Under the pieces are notes generated by a model. It did not search any database. It saw nothing but the letters and a program-made list of their open reading frames with translations, and was not told the DNA's origin. From positions 1-5,553 of the forward strand of contig JAPLER010000368.1 of the NCBI GenBank assembly GCA_026391115.1: a stretch of 5,553 bases of DNA, in the 5' to 3' direction. Both the position numbers and the translations under genes were made by a program. Shown in pieces: positions 1 through 5,553 of this stretch (the first letter of the stretch is position 1; the number at the start of each line of letters is the position of its first letter). The stretch is from Bacteroidota bacterium. Lineage in GTDB: Bacteria; Bacteroidota; Bacteroidia; Chitinophagales; Chitinophagaceae.

Positions 1-40
1 AAAGAGTAAGACTATATTTAACCTCGATATTTAGATATAC

Positions 41-85
41 ACAAAAACCCTCGAAGCGTAAAACACTTCGGGGGTTTTTGTTTTT
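41..85 (+). terminator. Intrinsic terminator, probably bidirectional
   Basis: The arms at 41-56 and 66-81 can form a 16-pair stem with a single T-G wobble and a 9-base loop (57-65). The lower stem is A/T-rich and the core is CCC/GGG, and the plus-strand copy ends in a T-rich tract (76-85). It would end a plus-strand transcript entering from before the window. The A-run on the other side lets it also work for minus-strand read-through. No gene it serves is visible; positions 1-40 contain only short open frames. Confidence 0.8.
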
Positions 86-88
86 AGT

Positions 89-202
89 ATGTATTGCTTA
101 AAAGTAACAAAATGTAATGCCTCGCTTTTTAGGGTTAAAAATCCAGCAGTTGGAAAAATATTTTACAGCAGGAGAGAAGTAGAGCAATTTATTAAGGAAT
201 AA
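89..202 (+). pseudogene. Possible helix-turn-helix (excisionase-like) remnant or 37-aa mini-gene
   Basis: An ATG at 89 opens 37 codons ending at TAA 200-202. The C-terminal part reads GKIFYSRREVEQFIKE, preceded by LFRVKNPAV. This resembles the wing and final helix of HTH_17/excisionase-type (MerR-like) domains, where a 'vGrkiFy.r.evE.fi' pattern follows the recognition helix. The expected first two helices are missing: the frame is closed by TAG at 86-88, and the ATG lies directly behind the T-tract of the upstream terminator with no ribosome site. A second hairpin starts 14 bases after the stop. I infer the decayed 3' end of a small DNA-binding protein gene. A chance frame or a real micro-protein remain possible; the family match is from memory of the pattern only. 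Confidence 0.3.
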
Positions 203-216
203 TTGCTAAAATAAAC

Positions 217-246
217 AAGCCTCCCATAATTATGGAGGCTTTTTTA
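217..246. terminator. Terminator hairpin downstream of hmgA, usable on both strands
   Basis: Arms at 217-224 (AAGCCTCC) and 234-241 (GGAGGCTT) form an 8-pair stem around an AT-rich loop. On the plus strand six T (240-245) follow, a good intrinsic terminator for anything read through 89-202. On the minus strand the hairpin begins 24 bases after the hmgA stop and is followed by a weaker TT-GTTTATTTT tract, so it can also end the hmgA transcript. Confidence 0.8.
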
Positions 247-269
247 TTATGTTTTATAAAGAGATTTTC

Positions 270-1427
<1,158 letters not shown>

Positions 1428-1497
1428 AGCAAATTTTATTTAGAATTTGCGAAGTTAATGTATCAATTCATAACACACTAAAAACAAAAAATGAAAC

Positions 1498-1968
1498 TCA
1501 ATATAAACCTCTTATCCAAGGGGTGCCATTAAACATTTCTCTAAATGGCCAAGGAATTACAGCCAAAATAAATACTAAGGCTAGTACACAAAACAATAAA
1601 ACTCTATTGTGTTTTGAGTTGTGTGTGATGGTGTATTTTTTTACTAAGCTATGGGCTACAGTTATAAATATTACTGCTAGCAACATTCCTGTTATATGTT
1701 CAACAGCCCAAAAACGAAGTGCAGGTGTTTTCATTACAGTTTTGGCATCATTGTTTTTAAAGTATGCAAATCCTTTTTCGCCAAAAAAATACTGAAGTAA
1801 TCCTACAACAAAATTTAAGTGTGTTACAATAAGTAATCGTAAACTCCATTTTTTATCATTAGGTGAGTATGGTTTATCTTTTTCTAAAAAATGATTGGAA
1901 ATATTTCTGATTAAAAAAAGCAAAATTGCCCATCTTAGTAAACTATGCATCCAAAGTAGTGCTATCAT
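1498..1968 (-). CDS. Small four-helix membrane protein, Bacteroidota 'cytochrome b-like' family
   Basis: The 156-aa product starts at ATG 1968 (MIALLWMHSLLRW). It has four hydrophobic helices at about residues 1-22, 41-62, 87-109 and 122-139, and a conserved-looking tail PWPF (139-142) followed by a short aromatic/basic end. Histidines sit in or at the edge of helices (H8, H50, H91, H106). The layout HS-x2-RW, H-x3-VG-x2-QYF, EH and IPWPF recalls short Bacteroidota proteins usually labelled 'cytochrome B', so the histidines could bind heme, but no activity is established. A TTG 7 codons upstream (1989-1987) would give 163 aa; I reject it because family members begin shortly before the HS-RW motif and because that TTG falls inside a candidate promoter -7 element. 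The gene follows the lipoprotein gene by 56 bases and precedes hmgA by 70; a functional link is unproven. Confidence 0.75.
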   Translation of the reverse strand: MIALLWMHSLLRWAILLFLIRNISNHFLEKDKPYSPNDKKWSLRLLIVTHLNFVVGLLQYFFGEKGFAYFKNNDAKTVMKTPALRFWAVEHITGMLLAVIFITVAHSLVKKYTITHNSKHNRVLLFCVLALVFILAVIPWPFREMFNGTPWIRGLY

Positions 1969-1986
1969 AAAGTATGGTTTATTGTG

Positions 1987-1993
1987 CAAAATA
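1987..1993 (-). promoter_or_regulatory. Candidate -7 promoter element (TATTTTG) before the 4-TM gene
   Basis: Read on the minus strand this is TATTTTG, close to the Bacteroidota -7 consensus TAnnTTTG but one base shorter. It ends 18 bases before the preferred ATG at 1968, leaving room for a start site and a leader of roughly 10-12 bases. No TTG is seen at 17-19 bases upstream, so support is limited. The same heptamer precedes the lipoprotein gene. Confidence 0.25.
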
Positions 1994-2024
1994 AGGGTAA
2001 GCTATGAAACTAAAAAAAATAAAA

Positions 2025-2909
2025 CTATTTGGGTATAACAAGTGTTTTGTATTGAACACTATACCCACAAAAAGCACCCAAAGCATTATTGCTAATATTT
2101 CCTAAAACTTTATTGGGTGTAGAAAATGGATTACCAATAGCTTGATAAGCAAATTCCCAAGTATTCCAAAAAGTATATGTTGCTTTATCAGTATTACAAA
2201 ATTTTAAGGTTACACTATCGCCACGTTTAAAAACATTGTCTTTTATCAGGTCAATTTCTAAGTTTCTATTCACTCCTTTGTCAATATCAACGTTATAAGT
2301 TTTACCATCAATAACCTGATCATCAAATGCACTTTTAGGACCAGGCAAAAAAGGTTCACTATTGGTTTTGGTAAAGTATCTAATATAATTACCTAATCCA
2401 ACAGGGTCAATAAATCTTCCAACTAAAATGGCATTGGTATCATTGTTATTAGGTTGTTTTCTCCACCACAATGAGTCACAAGTTTTAGTAAATTTAGGAA
2501 TGGTGGTTTGCGAAGTATATTCTTTGCCTTCAAAAACTATTTTAAGACTGTAGGATTTATTTTGCTCTCCAACAAATGCTGTACTTAGGTTTGATGAATC
2601 AATAGAATAATAGTAAGTTTTGTAGCCAATGCCCAAATTTTGTTCATACTCTTTTAATTGATGTGTTACAGTGCCATTATTTATAGTAACAATAGCGTTG
2701 CGAGCAAAGCTGTTTAAAGCAATTTGTGGTGTAATATTAGAAAAATAATCTAATGATTTTGTTAGAATAACTTGTGGTGCTTTTCCATCTTCAATTATAC
2801 CTTCTACAACTAAAGACGCTTCTTTTTGCTGTGTTACAAAGTCAATATTTTTTTCGCAGGATGTAAAAAAAATTATAACCAGAAGCAAGATAATATTTCT
2901 ACAATTCAT
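2025..2909 (-). CDS. DUF4249-family lipoprotein
   Basis: This 294-aa protein has a lipoprotein signal: a hydrophobic stretch (residues 6-15) and lipobox FTSC with the lipidated Cys at 18, followed by EKN. The mature part matches the DUF4249 pattern of Bacteroidota envelope proteins. An early strand LVVEGIIEDGKAP (33-45) leads into QVILTKSLDYF. A NAIVTINNG segment (71-79) follows, then an Ig/transthyretin-like stretch SYSLKIVFEGKEY (119-131). The closing segment is GNPFSTPNKVLGNI...GAFCGYS (259-284). The role is unknown; many relatives lie beside TonB-dependent receptors and are thought to sit in the outer membrane, but no receptor gene is visible here. E at +2 after the Cys is only weakly like the acidic surface-export signals of this phylum. 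A promoter candidate lies 24 bases upstream of the ATG; no Shine-Dalgarno is seen. Confidence 0.85.
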   Translation of the reverse strand: MNCRNIILLLVIIFFTSCEKNIDFVTQQKEASLVVEGIIEDGKAPQVILTKSLDYFSNITPQIALNSFARNAIVTINNGTVTHQLKEYEQNLGIGYKTYYYSIDSSNLSTAFVGEQNKSYSLKIVFEGKEYTSQTTIPKFTKTCDSLWWRKQPNNNDTNAILVGRFIDPVGLGNYIRYFTKTNSEPFLPGPKSAFDDQVIDGKTYNVDIDKGVNRNLEIDLIKDNVFKRGDSVTLKFCNTDKATYTFWNTWEFAYQAIGNPFSTPNKVLGNISNNALGAFCGYSVQYKTLVIPK

Positions 2910-2933
2910 TCAATTAATCTTTTGTTAATGTGG

Positions 2934-2960
2934 CAAAATAATGCCAATTGTTTATTGCAA
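2934..2960 (-). promoter_or_regulatory. Candidate Bacteroidota-type promoter for the DUF4249 gene
   Basis: On the minus strand TTG (2960-2958) is followed after exactly 17 bases by TATTTTG (2940-2934). This resembles the TTG-N17-23-TAnnTTTG arrangement described for Flavobacterium/Bacteroides, with the -7 element one base short. The element ends 24 bases before the ATG at 2909, so the leader would be about 15-20 bases. It lies in the 115-base gap after folC, which suggests separate transcription. Confidence 0.4.
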
Positions 2961-3024
2961 TTTTAATATTATTTGAATGAGATATAATTTTCCGCAAATG
3001 GTATTTTTTAGTGGATAATACACA

Positions 3025-4311
3025 TTAATAATCAACTTCTCCAACTAAAAATACACTTCCACAAACAAGTATCAAATCGTTTGCAGAAGCATTCTTCTTT
3101 GCATTCAACAAAGCGATATTTACTTCTTTAAAACTATTTCCTTTAAGTTGATGCTGTAATGCTAAAGCCTGCAAATCATTTTCATTCATAGCACGTTCTA
3201 TTTGAGCTTTAGTAAAATAATAAGTAGCTGTTTTAGGCAGTAATTCTAATACTGTATTAACATCCTTGTCTTTTACCATCCCAATAACTATGTGTAAATG
3301 ATTGTAGTTAATGTATTGCAACTGTTGTATCAGTTGTTTCATTCCATCTACATTATGTGCAACATCTAAAATGATATTTGGGCTTGCACTAATAAGTTGC
3401 CATCTTCCATATAATCCAGTAGCGGCTTTTGTTGTAGCTAAGGCTGTAGTAATCATTTCATTAGTTAATGGATAACCTAATTTGTTGAATTGAGTACAAC
3501 TTTCTAAAACGGTTAGTAAATTATTTTTTTGGTAAATGCCAGACAAGTCAAGTAAATATTTTTCGCTTATAGCGTCCAATCTTTCAACCTCAACCTCTAA
3601 ATGATGATTGATATATTTATGTTGAAGAATTTTGTAATTGTCTTGTGCAAAGTAAATAGGTGCTTCTTCTTTTTCGGCTTTGGTTATAAAAACGGTTTGT
3701 GTTTCTGGTAAATATTCACCAATAACAATAGGAGTTTCTTTTTTGATAATTCCAGCTTTTTCTGTAGCAATTTCTTGTAAAGTATTTCCCAGCAAATAGG
3801 TATGATCAAATCCAATATTTGTGATAATGCTTAATATTGGATTAATGATATTGGTGCTGTCCAATCTGCCTCCTATTCCAGTTTCAATAATAGCAATATC
3901 AACCTTTTCTTTTGCAAAATATTCAAAAGCCATTGCAACAGTAAGTTCAAAAAAAGAAGGTTCAATTTGTTCAATTATTGGCTTAATTCTTTCAATAAAT
4001 TCAACAACAAAATCTTTGTTGCATAATTCTCCATTTACTTTTATTCTTTCTCTAAAGTCTTTCAAATGTGGGCTTGTATAAAGACCAACCTTATAACCAG
4101 CAGTTTGAAAAATGGATGCTAAAAAATGACTTGTACTTCCCTTACCATTAGTACCAGCAATATGTATTGACTTGAATGCGTTTTGAGGATTATTTATTGC
4201 ATTGCAAAGCAATATAGTATTGGTTAAATCTTTTTTATAAGCAGCAGCACCAATCCTACTAAACATTGGCAATTGGCTATATAAAAAATCTAAAGTTTGT
4301 TGATATGTCAT
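3025..4311 (-). CDS. folC: Bifunctional folylpolyglutamate synthase / dihydrofolate synthase
   Basis: This 428-aa cytosolic Mur-ligase-family enzyme uses ATP to add glutamate to dihydropteroate and/or to extend the glutamate tail of folates. Visible motifs: the P-loop GTNGKGS (53-59), TSPHL with FRERI (79-90), ETGIGGRLDSTN (143-154) and GFDH (167-170). EKAGIIK (184-190) holds the lysine (K185) that is carbamylated in known members. The C-terminal domain has GRWQ (302-305), DVAHN (316-320), GMVKDKD (344-350) and CGSVFLVGEV (417-426). Length is normal for the family. The start at ATG 4311 (MTYQQTLDFLYSQLP) matches the usual Bacteroidota N-terminus; an in-frame TTG at 4332 would add seven residues that lie within a terminator hairpin, so I reject it. 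Sequence alone does not show whether both activities are present. The 61-base gap behind the DksA-like gene contains the terminator, so shared transcription is doubtful. Confidence 0.95.
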   Translation of the reverse strand: MTYQQTLDFLYSQLPMFSRIGAAAYKKDLTNTILLCNAINNPQNAFKSIHIAGTNGKGSTSHFLASIFQTAGYKVGLYTSPHLKDFRERIKVNGELCNKDFVVEFIERIKPIIEQIEPSFFELTVAMAFEYFAKEKVDIAIIETGIGGRLDSTNIINPILSIITNIGFDHTYLLGNTLQEIATEKAGIIKKETPIVIGEYLPETQTVFITKAEKEEAPIYFAQDNYKILQHKYINHHLEVEVERLDAISEKYLLDLSGIYQKNNLLTVLESCTQFNKLGYPLTNEMITTALATTKAATGLYGRWQLISASPNIILDVAHNVDGMKQLIQQLQYINYNHLHIVIGMVKDKDVNTVLELLPKTATYYFTKAQIERAMNENDLQALALQHQLKGNSFKEVNIALLNAKKNASANDLILVCGSVFLVGEVDY

Positions 4312-4315
4312 AAAT

Positions 4316-4346
4316 AAAAAAGCTGAATGCAAAAATGCAAACAGCC
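4316..4346 (-). terminator. Intrinsic terminator after the DksA-like gene, abutting the folC start
   Basis: On the minus strand the arms 4346-4336 (GGCTGTTTGCA) and 4331-4321 (TGCATTCAGCT) pair as five base pairs including one G-T wobble, a 2x2 T-T internal mismatch and four more pairs, closed by a TTTT loop. A run of T (4320-4316, continuing a T-run begun in the stem) then TTTA follows. It begins 26 bases after the stop of the upstream gene and ends only four bases before the folC ATG, so its U-tract is also the folC leader. Confidence 0.7.
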
Positions 4347-4372
4347 TTTTAAAGTTTATTCAAATTACTAAA

Positions 4373-5542
4373 TTATTCTCCTGGTTTTACTAAGCCTAAT
4401 TTAGCTTCTAAGCTTAGTGTGGCGTGTGGTACTGCACGTAAACGAGCTTTGTCAATTAATTTGCCTGTAACCCTGCAAATACCATATGTTTTGTTTTCTA
4501 TTCTTTGTATGGCTTTTTCAAGGTGGTCAATAAATGTAATTTGGCGACTAGCAAAGTTGCTCATTTGTTCACGTTCCATTGTAAGACTGCCATCTTCAAC
4601 ACTCATATGATGGCCATCTGCATTATCGCCCATTTCGCCTTTATGTGTAATAACGCCTTGTAAATAAGCCAATTCTTTTTTTGCAGCTTCTAATTTTTTA
4701 GAAATAAGTTCTCTGAATTCATTCAACTCCACATCACTGTAACGAACCATTGGAGCTTGGGGAACATCATCTTCTTTTCTTTTATCCATTGGTACATAAC
4801 CTGGAGAATAGGCGACACTTGATTTTGCTGTAATTTTTGGAACTTTAAAGTTTTTCAAAGGTTCTTCTTTAACTTTTGGTTCAATTTTTTTAACAGGAAT
4901 AACAGTAGTTGCTTTTTCTATACCTGCTGCTTTAATAGGTTTTGCAGGTTTAGGTACACGAACAATTCGTTTTGCTTTTTTAGCCCTTGGTTTTCTAACC
5001 TTTGGTTCTTTAGGTTCTTTGACAGGTTTTTCTGCCTTGGGTTGTTTTACTTCCTTTTCTTTTACTTCTATCACTTTTTCTTTCACTGGTTTTACTATTT
5101 CTTTTTCTATTTTCTTAACTTTTGTTTCTATTATTTTCTTTTCTTCTTTTTTGGGTATTGGCTTTTTAGCAATAGGTTCAACTACTACTTTTTTTGCAAC
5201 AGGTTTTGGTGCTGGCTTTTTAGCAACTGGCTTAGCTACTATTTTTTTTGCAACAGGTTTTGGTGCTGGTTTTTTAGCAACTGGTTTAGCTACTACTTTT
5301 TTTGTAACAGGTTTTGGTGCTGTTTTTTTAGTAACAGGTTTAGCCACTACTTTTTTTGCAGCAGGTTTAGGTGCTGTTTTCTTAGCAACTGGTTTAGCTA
5401 CTACTTTTTTGGCAGCAGGTTTTGGAGCTGTTTTTTTAGCAACAGGTTTTGCTACTACTTTTTTAGCAACAGGTTTAGAAGCTGGCTTTTTAGCAGCAGA
5501 TTTTGATGCTGCTTTTTTTGGTGCAGGTTTTTTTGTAGCCAT
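4373..5542 (-). CDS. DksA/TraR-like protein with long Lys-Pro-Ala-Val repeat arm
   Basis: The 389-aa protein has three parts. Residues 1-132 are an A/K/P/V-rich arm with 18-residue repeats. Residues 133-245 are a charged K/E then K/P/R-rich disordered stretch. Residues 267-385 are a DksA-like domain: helices around RYSDVELNEFRELISKKLEAAK and MEREQM...HLEKAIQRIENKTYG, then a finger-like end GICRVTG...RLRAVPHATLS. DksA proteins bind RNA polymerase through the secondary channel; the basic arm recalls histone-H1-like and AlgP-type KPAAK tails and may bind DNA or RNA (inference). Of the four zinc cysteines of E. coli DksA only the first remains (C356); the others are T359, S377 and A380, so zinc is probably not bound. 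The acidic tip region (D306-D317) lacks an exact DxxDxA motif. The start ATG has only 11 bases of upstream sequence in the window, with no visible ribosome site. Confidence 0.85.
   Translation of the reverse strand: MATKKPAPKKAASKSAAKKPASKPVAKKVVAKPVAKKTAPKPAAKKVVAKPVAKKTAPKPAAKKVVAKPVTKKTAPKPVTKKVVAKPVAKKPAPKPVAKKIVAKPVAKKPAPKPVAKKVVVEPIAKKPIPKKEEKKIIETKVKKIEKEIVKPVKEKVIEVKEKEVKQPKAEKPVKEPKEPKVRKPRAKKAKRIVRVPKPAKPIKAAGIEKATTVIPVKKIEPKVKEEPLKNFKVPKITAKSSVAYSPGYVPMDKRKEDDVPQAPMVRYSDVELNEFRELISKKLEAAKKELAYLQGVITHKGEMGDNADGHHMSVEDGSLTMEREQMSNFASRQITFIDHLEKAIQRIENKTYGICRVTGKLIDKARLRAVPHATLSLEAKLGLVKPGE
5147..5458 (-). repeat. 54-bp in-frame tandem repeat array encoding 18-residue KPVAKK units
   Basis: Five full units of 54 bases (5458-5189, residues 29-118) follow the pattern VVAKPVAKK(T/P)APKP(A/V)(A/T)KK, then a degenerate 42-base unit (residues 119-132). 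Each unit is two 9-residue halves, so the array probably grew from a 27-base ancestor. The coding strand is A-rich with repeated A7 tracts at KK codons. Copy number is likely to vary between strains through slippage or recombination. Confidence 0.9.
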
Positions 5543-5553
5543 AATTGATTGTT

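Noticed and set aside
1430..1438. TAAAATTTG on the minus strand as an hmgA promoter
   Set aside because: It ends two bases before the ATG, has three rather than two spacer bases and no matching upstream element; it would require a leaderless or downstream start.
1523..1795. Plus-strand open frame of 90 codons
   Set aside because: It is antisense to the 4-TM membrane gene, which has coherent helices and family motifs; the plus frame shows neither domain nor start signals.
2041..2060. Perfect 6-bp hairpin AGTGTT/AACACT near the end of the lipoprotein gene as a terminator
   Set aside because: It lies inside the coding region and is separated from the T-rich stretch after the stop by more than a dozen bases, so it lacks the intrinsic terminator layout.
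3821..4081. Plus-strand open frame of 86 codons
   Set aside because: It is antisense to folC across the GFDH and ETGIGGRLDSTN motifs, so the folC reading is certainly the real one.
5147..5458. CRISPR-like regular repeats
   Set aside because: The 54-bp units are directly adjacent, have no unique spacers, stay in frame and encode a repetitive peptide.
5042..5506. Plus-strand open frame of 154 codons rich in Phe, Tyr, Trp, Ser and Cys
   Set aside because: It is the antisense reading of the Lys/Pro/Ala repeat arm; AAA/AAG-rich low-complexity DNA keeps this frame free of stops. Composition is unlike any real protein.

Overview
The window is about one-third GC. All five clear protein genes lie on the minus strand, so transcription runs from the high coordinates towards position 1. 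Protein content points to Bacteroidota: a DUF4249-type lipoprotein, a short homogentisate dioxygenase, a small 'cytochrome b-like' 4-TM protein with the PWPF tail, and a DksA-like protein ending GICRVTG...PHATLS. The lack of clear Shine-Dalgarno sequences and the presence of TTG-N17-TATTTTG-like promoter elements agree with this. A Chitinophagales-like member is a reasonable guess, but the sequence does not settle the order or genus.

Layout in transcription order. (1) 5542-4373: a 389-aa protein with a long Lys/Pro/Ala/Val repeat arm, built of 18-residue (54-bp) tandem units, fused to a DksA/TraR-type C-terminal domain whose zinc finger keeps only one of four cysteines. An intrinsic terminator follows at 4346-4316. 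(2) 4311-3025: folC, folylpolyglutamate/dihydrofolate synthase, whose ATG sits immediately after the U-tract of that terminator. (3) 2909-2025: a DUF4249 outer-membrane lipoprotein behind a candidate promoter at 2960-2934. (4) 1968-1498: a small four-helix membrane protein rich in intramembrane histidines. (5) 1427-270: hmgA, homogentisate 1,2-dioxygenase of tyrosine breakdown, followed by a hairpin terminator at 217-246.

The left 269 bases hold two terminator hairpins (41-85 and 217-246). Between them on the plus strand is a 37-codon reading frame (89-202) that resembles the wing and last helix of an excisionase/MerR-like helix-turn-helix protein. It is most likely a remnant or a very small gene. 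Positions 1-40 show nothing I can assign.

The five genes do not form an obvious pathway. Gaps of 56 to 115 bases, separate promoter-like elements and a terminator suggest mostly independent transcription units. I see no mobile element, CRISPR array, tRNA or rRNA, and no convincing new multi-gene system. The most unusual object is the histone-H1-like repeat arm on the DksA-like protein, followed by the terminator/start overlap at folC.
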